A stretch of 64,000 nucleotides of DNA from contig CP070666.1 of the NCBI GenBank assembly GCA_020351775.1, forward strand, positions 1-64,000. The letters are read 5' to 3'. Source of the stretch: Gemmatimonadota bacterium (GTDB lineage: Bacteria; Gemmatimonadota; Gemmatimonadetes; Gemmatimonadales; GWC2-71-9). The translations under genes and the position numbers were made by a program. Below are positions 8,786-16,670 of this stretch, piece by piece. Every line of letters starts with the position of its first letter. Within the stretch, counting starts at the first letter, position 1. The notes below the pieces were generated by a model, which saw nothing but the letters and a program-made list of their open reading frames with translations, ran no database searches and was not told the origin of the DNA.

Positions 8786-10603
8786 TCAGTGGGCTGCCAG
8801 GGCGAGGCTGGTGATACCGCAAGGGCCAAAGACCGCATACTTGTGTGTCTCGAGCATGACATCGAGGCTCACGCTTAGGATCTCTCGTGCCTCGCGGTCT
8901 CCGGTGGCTATGACGAAAACAGTGGGTTCGTGACACTCGATCAAGGCAGTTCTCCACCAATCAAGCTGTCGGAGCGTGGCCTTCCCGGCATATTGGTCGA
9001 AATGGCGGACGATGTAGTTACTGGTCAACTCGGACCCGTCCACTGTAGCGAGCAGAACAGTACGCTGGAGATAGAACGGTAGCGACAGGGGGAAGGCTTT
9101 CACACCTATGACTCGTGCTTCTGGGCCAGCGACCGATTCGACTACTTCTGCCATTGCGGCTGCAGAACGGTCCTCGCCAATTGCTTCCATGAGATCGAGA
9201 CTGCCGATCGGCACGGCGGCCACGGGTATCGAGAACGCCAACAGCACGACGCCACGCCGGTGAGCTGCCAACCAGCCTAGAAGACCTGACAGGATGCACG
9301 CAAGCCCGAGGATGATTGCAGTGTCCGGAATCGCCCGCGCGACGCCGTCGCTGGCGGGTAGCAGGCTGGGAATAATCCCGCTTCCAGTGAGCATGAAGGT
9401 GCCCAGCAACGTGGTCCCTACTGCTGCGAATCTCGCACCCGGTAATCGACCAAGCGAACCATTCCATGCGGCGGCCACCAACAGCGCGATGGGGGCCATT
9501 AGGGGCAAGATGTACTGTGGTCTCTTGGATTGTGACAGGGTGAAGAATACCATTGGTATCACGACCCACAGCAACAGGTAAACGACTCTACCGTCCATCT
9601 TACCGTCGCTGTCGCGCCACCGGATGATCGCGCGCCAAGCCCCCAGTGCGACGAGTGACCAGGGAAGAGCAGCAGCAGGGAGGATGGCCAAGAAGTACCA
9701 GATCGGGCCAGTGCGCTGTAGCTCGGAGGAGGTCAGTCGACGGGCAGTCTCGGTGACCAGAGCGTAATGCATGAAGTCCGGTATCTGTCGTGATACGGCG
9801 AACAGCCACGGTGCTATCAGAGCCGCAAAGAGCAGGATCGATACCGGGTCGGCAATGGCGCGCCACGCCCGGCGCCAAGCGGCAAACGGCACCGCGATCA
9901 TCAATGGCAGTGCCAGTGCAATGGGACCCTTGGTGAGGACACCCAACGCCATCGCAGCCCAAGCGAGCGTCGTCCACCCCTCACTCCCTCTGCGGACTGG
10001 TGGCGCCGCTCGGACTTCCGTCTGGTCGGGGGCGCTCTTGTCCGTCGAGTGTGAACCCGCCGGCACGTTCGCCATCCGGCCGACCGCCTCGGTCGCCAGG
10101 TAGAACGCGCCCACTGCCAGCAGCACGAAGAACGTGAGGGCGCTGTCGAAGATTACGGTTCTCGAGTATGCCAGAGTGAACGGCATCGCAGTAGTCGCAA
10201 TGATTGCCGTCCAAGCTGCCGTAGGTCCAAGCAACCTGGCACCAAACCAGCCCACGAGCGCTAGAGTAGCGAGAGTGAACAGGAGCGAGGGCAGGCGCGC
10301 CGCGAATACCGTAGGACCCAGCAACTTGATGCTCACGGCACCGGCAGCGAAGAAGAGTATTGGCTTGTCCAGGTAGGGAAGGCTGTTCAGCCGGGGAAGA
10401 ACATAGCCGCTTCCGGCCGCCATCTCACGTGCCACCTCTGCATTGCGGCCCTCGTCGGGGTCCAACAACGGATAGCCGCTGAAGTTGAATGCCAGCGCGA
10501 AACCACACAGGGCGACACATGGGATGACCCAGAGATACTTGCGGCCCGCGGCCCGGAGGGAGTGCCAATCGATTCGCGAGAGAGGCTCGATGAATCGCAT
10601 CAT
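8786..10603 (-). CDS. ArnT-like polyprenyl-phosphate-dependent glycosyltransferase
   Basis: Polytopic inner-membrane enzyme of 605 residues, GT-C fold, which transfers a sugar from a polyprenyl phosphate donor to lipid A or another periplasmic acceptor. The first periplasmic loop carries the diagnostic DPDEGRNAEVAREM (about residues 50-63) with the catalytic acidic pair, followed by LPYLDKPILFF, both characteristic of the PMT/ArnT group. About 11-12 hydrophobic helices follow. A hydrophilic loop at about 183-210 (SHSTDKSAPDQTEVR) is an odd insertion. The acceptor cannot be told from sequence. It is coupled to the DUF6941-like gene upstream and asnB downstream. Confidence 0.88.
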   Translation of the reverse strand: MMRFIEPLSRIDWHSLRAAGRKYLWVIPCVALCGFALAFNFSGYPLLDPDEGRNAEVAREMAAGSGYVLPRLNSLPYLDKPILFFAAGAVSIKLLGPTVFAARLPSLLFTLATLALVGWFGARLLGPTAAWTAIIATTAMPFTLAYSRTVIFDSALTFFVLLAVGAFYLATEAVGRMANVPAGSHSTDKSAPDQTEVRAAPPVRRGSEGWTTLAWAAMALGVLTKGPIALALPLMIAVPFAAWRRAWRAIADPVSILLFAALIAPWLFAVSRQIPDFMHYALVTETARRLTSSELQRTGPIWYFLAILPAAALPWSLVALGAWRAIIRWRDSDGKMDGRVVYLLLWVVIPMVFFTLSQSKRPQYILPLMAPIALLVAAAWNGSLGRLPGARFAAVGTTLLGTFMLTGSGIIPSLLPASDGVARAIPDTAIILGLACILSGLLGWLAAHRRGVVLLAFSIPVAAVPIGSLDLMEAIGEDRSAAAMAEVVESVAGPEARVIGVKAFPLSLPFYLQRTVLLATVDGSELTSNYIVRHFDQYAGKATLRQLDWWRTALIECHEPTVFVIATGDREAREILSVSLDVMLETHKYAVFGPCGITSLALAAH

Positions 10604-10605
10604 CC

Positions 10606-11031
10606 TCAGTCTGGCTCGGTTGTCTCGCGGGACTGCGAGCGGGGGCCCAATGACACTGTGATCGGCACGGCCGTTCGTACCGCGGCATCGACCTCAATCT
10701 CGAACTGGTACTTACCGGCGTTCTCGAATGGCACGTCAAAGACGAGAACCGCCCCCGCCTCGACCTCGAGCACCCCAGCTGGTGGCTCGGAGAAGCTGAC
10801 TTCGCCGTCACCAGTGATGATCTCGCGGCCGTCTGCATCGATGAGCTTGATTTGTACCTTGTGCTCCCCGATCTCGGTGCGCGCCCCCCTCAAGCGGAGC
10901 ACCAAGTGCAGCCTCGGATGCACGGTCGGAAACTGACTAACCCATATGTGATGGAAGATGCCGAGCACCGACAGCTTGCCGTAGCGGTCGATCAGTGCGT
11001 AGTCACATACAACGGCGAAATCGATTTTCAT
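10606..11031 (-). CDS. DUF6941-like protein
   Basis: Soluble protein of 141 residues beginning MKIDFAVVCDYALIDRYGKL and continuing SVLGIFHHI. This opening is typical of a widespread uncharacterised family that I recognise as DUF6941. It is followed by an all-beta region (LHLVLRLRG, then HKVQIKLIDADG) with a predicted immunoglobulin-like layout and a late segment AGKYQFEIEVD, like a bacterial C2/Ig-type sandwich. No signal peptide is visible. It lies between nth and the glycosyltransferase (2 bp gap to the latter). The function is unknown. Confidence 0.7.
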   Translation of the reverse strand: MKIDFAVVCDYALIDRYGKLSVLGIFHHIWVSQFPTVHPRLHLVLRLRGARTEIGEHKVQIKLIDADGREIITGDGEVSFSEPPAGVLEVEAGAVLVFDVPFENAGKYQFEIEVDAAVRTAVPITVSLGPRSQSRETTEPD

Positions 11032-11076
11032 GGGACGATTACCACGTTCCGTTCCTAGGTGTTTGGGTCCGCCTGC

Positions 11077-11712
11077 TCAGGACGAACGGGACGGACAAAG
11101 TGAGTTGATGGTGCACAGCTCGCACTTGGGCGCCCGTGCCTGACAGACGGCTCGGCCATGGTGAATGAGGAGATGCGGCCAGAGCGTCCAGTCAGACTTG
11201 GGGACGAGTTGCATCAGCTCCTGCTCGACCTTGTCGGGATCCTTCTGGCCGGAGAGCGCCAGCCGATTGGAGATGCGCTTGACGTGCGTGTCGACCACGA
11301 TCCCCTCGTCGATCCCGAAGGCGTTGCCAAGGACCACGTTTGCCGTCTTACGCCCCACACCGTGGAGTCTGACCATTTCGTCCATTGTCTGGGGAACCTC
11401 GCCCTGATGCTTCTCGACTAGGTCTTGTGCCATCGAAATAATCGATCTGGTCTTGTTGCGATAGAAACCGGTCGACTTTATTTCCTGCTCGAATACTCCG
11501 GGATCTGCGTTTGCGAAGTCACTCGCTGTCTTGTACTTGCGGAACAGGCTCTTGGTTACGATGTTGACCCGCTCATCGGTACACTGCGCGCTGAGAATAG
11601 TCGCGACCAGTAGCTGCAACGGGCTCCGGTGCGTGAGCGAGCATTGCGCTTCCGGGTACTGCTTCTTCAGCCTGGCTATTATCTGTCTGATGCGGACCTT
11701 GGCACCCTTCAC
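11077..11712 (-). CDS. nth: Endonuclease III
   Basis: DNA glycosylase/AP lyase of base excision repair acting on oxidised pyrimidines. At 211 residues it is normal length. The helix-hairpin-helix with the catalytic Lys is present (LHGVGRKTANVVLG), as is the catalytic Asp (GIVVDTHVKRISNRL). The four-cysteine loop that binds a 4Fe-4S cluster is complete at the C-terminus with spacing C-x6-C-x2-C-x5-C (CQARAPKCELCTINSLC). The frame has a Lys/Arg-rich N-terminus (MKGAKVRIRQIIARLKKQYP). It is the first gene of the run toward the HD hydrolase. Confidence 0.96.
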   Translation of the reverse strand: MKGAKVRIRQIIARLKKQYPEAQCSLTHRSPLQLLVATILSAQCTDERVNIVTKSLFRKYKTASDFANADPGVFEQEIKSTGFYRNKTRSIISMAQDLVEKHQGEVPQTMDEMVRLHGVGRKTANVVLGNAFGIDEGIVVDTHVKRISNRLALSGQKDPDKVEQELMQLVPKSDWTLWPHLLIHHGRAVCQARAPKCELCTINSLCPSRSS

Positions 11713-11814
11713 TCTATCCCTTCCGTGCCTGTGAGTTTGCTAGCCCAGCTGCCTGAGCGCTCCGGTTGATGTCCGGGCAGCTAGGCTGCCGACGGAGTTC
11801 CTCAGCGGCTCAAA

Positions 11815-12480
11815 CTACCTTGTGGTCTGGACCAACGCGAGGAGAGACAACAGCAGTAAGTCGGCCGCCGACTGTACGGACCTGAATCCTGCCTCGGTTC
11901 CGCCGTCCATTACCGGCGCGAACAGGGGAGTGCTGGCCTCAGCCAAAGCCTCCTTGAGGTCCGAGACTGCGACCGTCAGGGAGACCTGGCTGAAGCCTGC
12001 TCTCCCGACTCGGAATCCCAATACGGCTAGCAATACCAGTTGCCGGCCGTCTGCGGACTGAGCCAGGAAGATGCCGTCGAGCGGCTCGTGCGGGGCACTC
12101 GCATCGATCTGAGTCCAAAACCAGCGCTCGGGGAACTGCAGGTAACAGGCACCCGACGGGATTTCAATGAGTTCGTGCAATGCTGCCGGGGCCGCTTCGT
12201 TCCAGTCTTCACGGTCGAGCTGCAGCACCGGTTTTCCGGCTTGCCAGAATCGGAATGCCGCATAGAGGAGTGTCAAGTATTCGGCCGCTGCCGCGGGATG
12301 CTCATCGAGCAGTGAAGGTGACTCGATATCGGTGAGGATACGTTGCACGGTTGGGAGAGAGGCGAACTGCGCGGGATCCGTGGCATCTTTCCGGGCGAGC
12401 TGAGCCTCTCGCTGCACGGACGGGAACCGTGTCTCGATGGCATCGCCGAAGGCGAACTCATACGGGTTCAACCGGGTCAC
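11815..12480 (-). CDS. Conserved-looking protein of unknown function
   Basis: Soluble protein of 221 residues that I do not recognise. It is acidic, Leu/Ala-rich and predicted mainly helical in its N-terminal half (ESPSLLDEHPAAAAEYLTLL). An aromatic segment follows (ACYLQFPERWFWTQIDASAP), then a beta-rich part (DGRQLVLLAVLGFRVG). The layout suggests a small enzyme-associated domain, but no catalytic motif stands out. Its ATG overlaps the stop of the alpha/beta hydrolase gene by 4 bp, so it is very likely a real gene translated together with the hydrolase. Confidence 0.75.
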   Translation of the reverse strand: MTRLNPYEFAFGDAIETRFPSVQREAQLARKDATDPAQFASLPTVQRILTDIESPSLLDEHPAAAAEYLTLLYAAFRFWQAGKPVLQLDREDWNEAAPAALHELIEIPSGACYLQFPERWFWTQIDASAPHEPLDGIFLAQSADGRQLVLLAVLGFRVGRAGFSQVSLTVAVSDLKEALAEASTPLFAPVMDGGTEAGFRSVQSAADLLLLSLLALVQTTR

Positions 12481-13367
12481 GGCTCTTCACGCGGCAGGAA
12501 CTCATCGAGTACCGCGACGAATCGATCGAACTCCTCGATAAATGGCATGTGTCCCGAGTTCTCCAGGACTTCGAACCGGGCGCCCAGCAGGGTGGCGATG
12601 CGTTCTGCTGCCGCCAACGGGATTGGGTCGTGTCGTCCGTGCAGGACTAGAGCCGGCAGACTGAGTGTGACCAGGTCTTGCGCGATATCGTATCGGCCCA
12701 GGCTCCGCCAGACCGCTTCGCGTACCCTGGCAGATACGAGGGACTGGCTCAGCCCCACAGAGTCGGCTGGATTCTTGAAGTAGGGCGCCACCGTAAGCTC
12801 GAATGCTCTTTGACGAAACGCTGCCGGGTCGGCGTAGCGTAGACCCGAGCCCTCCAGCTGCCGGCGCTGGGTCACTATCCAAGGATGGTCCATGCGTGCG
12901 GAAAGGCGCTGCAGAAAGTCGGTGCGTTCCCGAAACGTCGCGGGCGCTGGGGAGATGAGCGCGAGGCTAGCCACGCGATCCTTATGGGCAATGGCAAACA
13001 GTAGGGCCAGGAGTCCACCCCAAGAGTACCCTGCGACATGGGCGGCGCTGATCTCCCAACAGTCCAGCAAGCCTACCAGGTCAGCGACATGCTGCCGCCA
13101 ATCCAACGGCGCGCCACCGGGAGCACGGGACCCGCCGCAGCCGCGCTGGTCGTAGTAGATGAGCCGCCTGGAGCGGGCGAGTGAGTCGAACTGCGGCAGC
13201 AGCGACCTGAGGTCTGCACCTGGTCCGCCATGAAGCACTACGACATCCGGACCCCTGCCCTTGTACCGTACGCAGATATCGATCCCACCTACAGCGATTC
13301 GCTCGGTTTCCTCGGCGTCGTACACTGTTGCTTCGAGGCTAGAGGAGAGCGGCGAGCGCATCGGCAA
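12477..13367 (-). CDS. Alpha/beta hydrolase, proline-iminopeptidase-like
   Basis: Hydrolase of 296 residues with the complete alpha/beta-fold set: oxyanion region HGGPGADLRSL (46-56), YYDQRGCGGS (71-80), nucleophile Ser115 in GYSWGG, the acid in LHGRHDPIPL (about 245) and the catalytic His in NSGHMPFIEE (about 272). The HGGPG and DQRGCGGS motifs are typical of the S33 proline iminopeptidase/tricorn-associated group, which would fit the neighbouring peptidase genes. Esterase activity cannot be excluded. It overlaps the GAF-like gene upstream by 29 bp. Confidence 0.88.
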   Translation of the reverse strand: MPMRSPLSSSLEATVYDAEETERIAVGGIDICVRYKGRGPDVVVLHGGPGADLRSLLPQFDSLARSRRLIYYDQRGCGGSRAPGGAPLDWRQHVADLVGLLDCWEISAAHVAGYSWGGLLALLFAIAHKDRVASLALISPAPATFRERTDFLQRLSARMDHPWIVTQRRQLEGSGLRYADPAAFRQRAFELTVAPYFKNPADSVGLSQSLVSARVREAVWRSLGRYDIAQDLVTLSLPALVLHGRHDPIPLAAAERIATLLGARFEVLENSGHMPFIEEFDRFVAVLDEFLPREEP

Positions 13368-13815
13368 CCTCCGCTACAGCCGTTTGCTCCGCCTTGCCGA
13401 ACCCGTCGGGAAGCTCGCTCTCGATATGGACCGCGCCGAGAATCTCGTCGTGGCGGCGAATCAGCACTACGAGCATGGATCCCGTGACATCTTCGTGCGG
13501 GACATGTTGCCCGTGCTGGCCGACCTGGGGCACGTACACGTTGGCTTTGTCGATTCTAGCTTGGTCGCGAATTGCCGCGGTGGACGCAATCGCAGTGAGA
13601 CCAGCGGGCTGCCCGCTCTGTGCCATGGGTTGAAGATCGCCGGTCGGACTCAGCGAGAACATACAGACAGAGTCGTAAGGAGAACCTGCTGCGCACATCT
13701 TGGTGGCTGCGAGTTTGAACAGCTCGTGGCTCGGTTCTCCACGGCAGAAGGCGCCGTGGAGAGCCCTTGCGATTGCCTCCGCTCTCAGAGTTGGTCTAGC
13801 CGCCACGCTTTCCAA
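13339..13815 (-). CDS. GAF-domain-like protein
   Basis: Soluble protein of 158 residues that fits a single small GAF domain: an N-terminal helix, a beta strand with SVCMFSLSPTGDLQPMAQSG, a helix with STAAIRDQARIDKANVYVPQ, then SMLVVLIRRHDEILGAVHIE and a final helix (GFGKAEQTAVAEVADALAAL). The segment EILGAVHIESELPDGFGKAE closely follows the common GAF ending. No attached kinase, cyclase or HTH domain is present, so it may be a stand-alone sensor or a free methionine sulfoxide reductase-like fold. It overlaps the M28 gene by 20 bp and the hydrolase gene by 29 bp. Confidence 0.72.
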   Translation of the reverse strand: MESVAARPTLRAEAIARALHGAFCRGEPSHELFKLAATKMCAAGSPYDSVCMFSLSPTGDLQPMAQSGQPAGLTAIASTAAIRDQARIDKANVYVPQVGQHGQHVPHEDVTGSMLVVLIRRHDEILGAVHIESELPDGFGKAEQTAVAEVADALAALL

Positions 13816-15085
13816 ATGTAACCCTCATCTCGACGCGCTCGCCGTCGCGCATTACGGCCACGGTGGTGACGTCACCCGGTTTGAACGACCTCAAGGCCTC
13901 GGTCATTGCATACAGGTCCTTCACCTCGAAGTCGCCTATCTGCACGATTATGTCCCCACCCTTGATGCCGGCTGTTTGTGCTGGACCGCCCTCGCGCACT
14001 CCCGTGAGCCGGACGCCGCCCGGCGAGCCGCTCATGTCGGGGATCGTGCCAAGCCACGCTCCACCACCGCCGCTGGTCGCCATGACCGGCTGTGGGACGT
14101 CGACATAGGTGAGCGGTGTCCTCCGAGTGGCTAACGACCACGCGAGGTCAGTGGCGTACATTGCCACGCGCTCGATGCCAGCCACGTTGATCTTGTCCCA
14201 GTCATCGGTAGTCCGGTGATAGTCCTCATGGGTATCGGTGAGGAAGTGGATCACCGGGATACCCGCCGCATAGAACGAGGAGTGATCGCTGCGGCCCCAC
14301 GGGTCGTCCATTGCGCTCAGGGTCAGTCCGTAGCCGGTATTCACCGAGTCCAGCAGCTGGGGGAGTTCGGGTGCGGAGCCGGTTCCACCGGTGATTAGCT
14401 TGTTGTCCCTCAGCCGACCCACCATGTCGAAATTCAACATTGCATAGGTCGAATCGTTGGCGATGCTTGGGTTCTTCACATAGTGGTCCGATCCGATCAA
14501 CCCCAGCTCCTCAGCCGTAAACGCTACGAAGACGATGGTACGCATGTTTGCGGAGGATCGCCGGTTGAGCATTCGGGCCGTTTCCATCAGTGCGACCGTT
14601 CCCGATGCATTGTCATCGGCGCCGTTGTGCACGACTCCGAGGCTGTCCGAATCCAGGCTGCTAGGTCCGCCCAGCCCGAGGTGGTCATAGTGCGCGCCGA
14701 GCACCACTGCCTGTGCGGACAGGTCGCCGCGCCCCGGGATTAGGCCCACCACGTTCTTGACAGCAGCACCTCCTAGCCCGGAGTGTGCCACCGCGGGTGC
14801 GGAGGGATCGATCGTGAATGGTTGTAGGAACCCCTCACTGCCGGCAGGCATCAATCCGGCGGCCGCGAACTGCCGTACCACGTAAGCGGCTGCCGAGTCC
14901 AGTCCAGCTGTGCCGACTCCGCGGCCCTCCCTGGCGTCGGCTGCGAGGTAACGCACGCCTGCCAGGATCCGCTCTTGCGCAGATTGGGCACGGGCCTGCG
15001 GGGCCAGTATTCCGGCTAACACGGTGGTCAAAATGGCCAGGGCCTCTACACGTAACCTTCTGTCAATCCAATACATACGTCTCAC
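13796..15085 (-). CDS. Secreted M28 metallopeptidase with C-terminal PDZ domain
   Basis: Zinc aminopeptidase of 429 residues exported by an N-terminal signal (residues about 12-34, ending AQARAQS). A complete M28 metal-binding set is visible: H132 (GAHYDH), D157 (NGADDNASG), E192/E193 (TAEELGLIG), D220 (NFDMVG) and H290 (DYHRTTDDWDKIN). A PDZ domain follows at about 335-425 (GVRLTGVREGGPAQTAGIKG, then GDIIVQIGDFEV). The family trims peptides in the periplasm or outside the cell, which matches the neighbouring M42 and PepD peptidases and the OPT transporter. Confidence 0.93.
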   Translation of the reverse strand: MRRMYWIDRRLRVEALAILTTVLAGILAPQARAQSAQERILAGVRYLAADAREGRGVGTAGLDSAAAYVVRQFAAAGLMPAGSEGFLQPFTIDPSAPAVAHSGLGGAAVKNVVGLIPGRGDLSAQAVVLGAHYDHLGLGGPSSLDSDSLGVVHNGADDNASGTVALMETARMLNRRSSANMRTIVFVAFTAEELGLIGSDHYVKNPSIANDSTYAMLNFDMVGRLRDNKLITGGTGSAPELPQLLDSVNTGYGLTLSAMDDPWGRSDHSSFYAAGIPVIHFLTDTHEDYHRTTDDWDKINVAGIERVAMYATDLAWSLATRRTPLTYVDVPQPVMATSGGGGAWLGTIPDMSGSPGGVRLTGVREGGPAQTAGIKGGDIIVQIGDFEVKDLYAMTEALRSFKPGDVTTVAVMRDGERVEMRVTFGKRGG

Positions 15086-15256
15086 TCGTGGGCTCGGTTC
15101 CGCTCTGTACCCAAGTAGGGTGACTGAAAGAGAACGAGAAAACTAACAGGAAGGCTGTTTAAGCGGGCCCTGTCGCGATCCTGTGAGCTTGCGCTCGGGT
15201 CGCCGGGCACTAGCCGCTGGACTGCCCACGCCAACCTATGCCAGCCTGAGAGCGCC

Positions 15257-16324
15257 TCAGCGTGGAGTGAAATCGGTCCGGGCCGTCACTTTCCGGGCAA
15301 ATGCCGCCATCAGGCCTGCCGTGCGATCGAGGTCGGCGAGGGCAACCATCTCGTTGGGGCTGTGCATGTAGCGGTTGGGTATCGAGACCAATCCCGTTGC
15401 GATACCCTGCCGTGCAGAGTAGATGGCGTCTGCGTCTGTTCCGGTGTCGCTTGGTGCCGCGGCCAGGGTAAACGGGATCTTCTTCTCTTCGGCAGTGGCG
15501 ATCAGCAGCTCGACTACCTTGGGGTTGGTGGCTGAGCCGCGAGAGATGATGGGACCGCCACCTAGCTTGAAGTCGCCGTACTTCTTCTTGTCGGCGTTGG
15601 GGTGGTCGGTGGCGTGGGTTACGTCAACGATGAGGGCCACATCGGGGTCGATCCGAGTGGCGCTGGTGCGAGCTCCTCCTCCCGTCCATGAGATTTCCTC
15701 TTGGCTCGTCGCAACGGCGAAAACGGCCGCCCTGGGCTTGCGTGGCGTGAGTCGGCGGAGAGCCTCCAAGACCACGAATGCACCCATCCGGTTGTCGATG
15801 CTTCGGGAGACCAATCGGTCATTGGGCAACTGCACGGTCGGGGCTGCGACCACCGCGGGATCCCCTACCCTGACCCTTCTCAGCGCGTCCTTCTTCGACT
15901 TGGCCCCGATATCAATCCAGAGCGCCGATACCTTCGAGACTTGATCCCGCTCCTCTTCATCCAACATGTGAACGGCACGTTTGCCGATCACGCCCTCAAC
16001 CAGTCGGTTCCTCGCCGCGATGAGGACTCGCTGCCCGACTAGCACCTGGGGATCCCAGCCGCCGATGGTCGAGAAGTACAGGAAGCCATCGTCGTCGATG
16101 TGCACGATCATGAGGCCGATCTCGTCAATGTGGCCGGCTAACATGATGCGTGGTGTCCCCTCGGGGTTCAGCACGGCTACAGAGTTGCCGCTGACGTCAG
16201 CCGAAACCTCGTCAGCAATTGTGGCGGCTTCCTCGCGCCAGACTCGCGCGGGAGCTGTCTCGAATCCTGATGGCCCGGGCGAATCGAGCAGCCGCTTCAA
16301 GAATGTCAAGGATTTCTTGTGCAT
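15257..16324 (-). CDS. M42-family metallo-aminopeptidase
   Basis: Cytosolic dinuclear-zinc aminopeptidase of 355 residues, TET-peptidase type. Zinc and catalytic residues are in place: H65 and D67 (AGHIDEIG), the bridging Asp in SRSIDNRMGA (about 180), the Glu pair in SQEEISWTGG (about 212), Asp in IVDVTHATDHP (about 236) and the late His in YMHSPNEMV. The usual VQEE-VGxRGA motif is changed to SQEE-ISWTGG. No ribosome binding site is visible before the ATG, and a perfect inverted repeat lies 4 bp upstream (16328-16342), so the mRNA may be leaderless and controlled there. Confidence 0.92.
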   Translation of the reverse strand: MHKKSLTFLKRLLDSPGPSGFETAPARVWREEAATIADEVSADVSGNSVAVLNPEGTPRIMLAGHIDEIGLMIVHIDDDGFLYFSTIGGWDPQVLVGQRVLIAARNRLVEGVIGKRAVHMLDEEERDQVSKVSALWIDIGAKSKKDALRRVRVGDPAVVAAPTVQLPNDRLVSRSIDNRMGAFVVLEALRRLTPRKPRAAVFAVATSQEEISWTGGGARTSATRIDPDVALIVDVTHATDHPNADKKKYGDFKLGGGPIISRGSATNPKVVELLIATAEEKKIPFTLAAAPSDTGTDADAIYSARQGIATGLVSIPNRYMHSPNEMVALADLDRTAGLMAAFARKVTARTDFTPR

Positions 16325-16327
16325 GAT

Positions 16328-16342
16328 CTGTTACAATAACAG
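16328..16342. promoter_or_regulatory. Inverted repeat abutting the M42 peptidase start
   Basis: CTGTTA-CAA-TAACAG is a perfect 6-bp-arm palindrome with a 3-base spacer, just before the M42 peptidase ATG on the complement. It overlaps the position where a -10 element would lie if the message were leaderless. It could be an operator. No cognate regulator is in view, and short arms like these also occur by chance. Confidence 0.35.
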
Positions 16343-16394
16343 CTGTAGTCTTAGAACCTCAACGCTTTGTTTGACATTGAGTTAGAGGCCGTGA

Positions 16395-16625
16395 ATGCGG
16401 ACAGTCAAGGATTCCAGCGACGCCGCCTGGAGGGTACAAATAGTCAGTCACGGACGAACCTCGGCGTACCTCAGCCAAAAAGTCCATCGGCCTGTGGTCG
16501 AGTTCACCTGTACTAGTCCGGTCCGGGTGCGGCTCTATGCAACGCTTCCCACCGATGTGGACTCGCTCGAGGGCCTGGACGACGATCGGCTATTGAGGCT
16601 GTTGGAAGAGGCCAAGCCGTACTGA
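16395..16625 (+). CDS. Small conserved-looking protein (76 aa)
   Basis: Short frame with a GAGG ribosome-binding-like element 6 bases before the ATG. The protein has the pattern of a compact beta-rich domain (AAWRVQIVSHGRTSAYLSQK, then HRPVVEFTCTS), ending in an acidic helix (LEGLDDDRLLRLLEEAKPY). The mix of residues is unlike a random frame: it is not Arg/Ser/Pro-biased like the shadow frames in this window. I have the impression that small proteins of this kind occur in Gemmatimonadota, but cannot check. It lies alone between two minus-strand peptidase genes. Confidence 0.6.
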   Translation: MRTVKDSSDAAWRVQIVSHGRTSAYLSQKVHRPVVEFTCTSPVRVRLYATLPTDVDSLEGLDDDRLLRLLEEAKPY

Positions 16626-16670
16626 CGCCCCTGTTTGGCCTTTCCAGCGGCTCACGCGGTCAAGGAGGAA

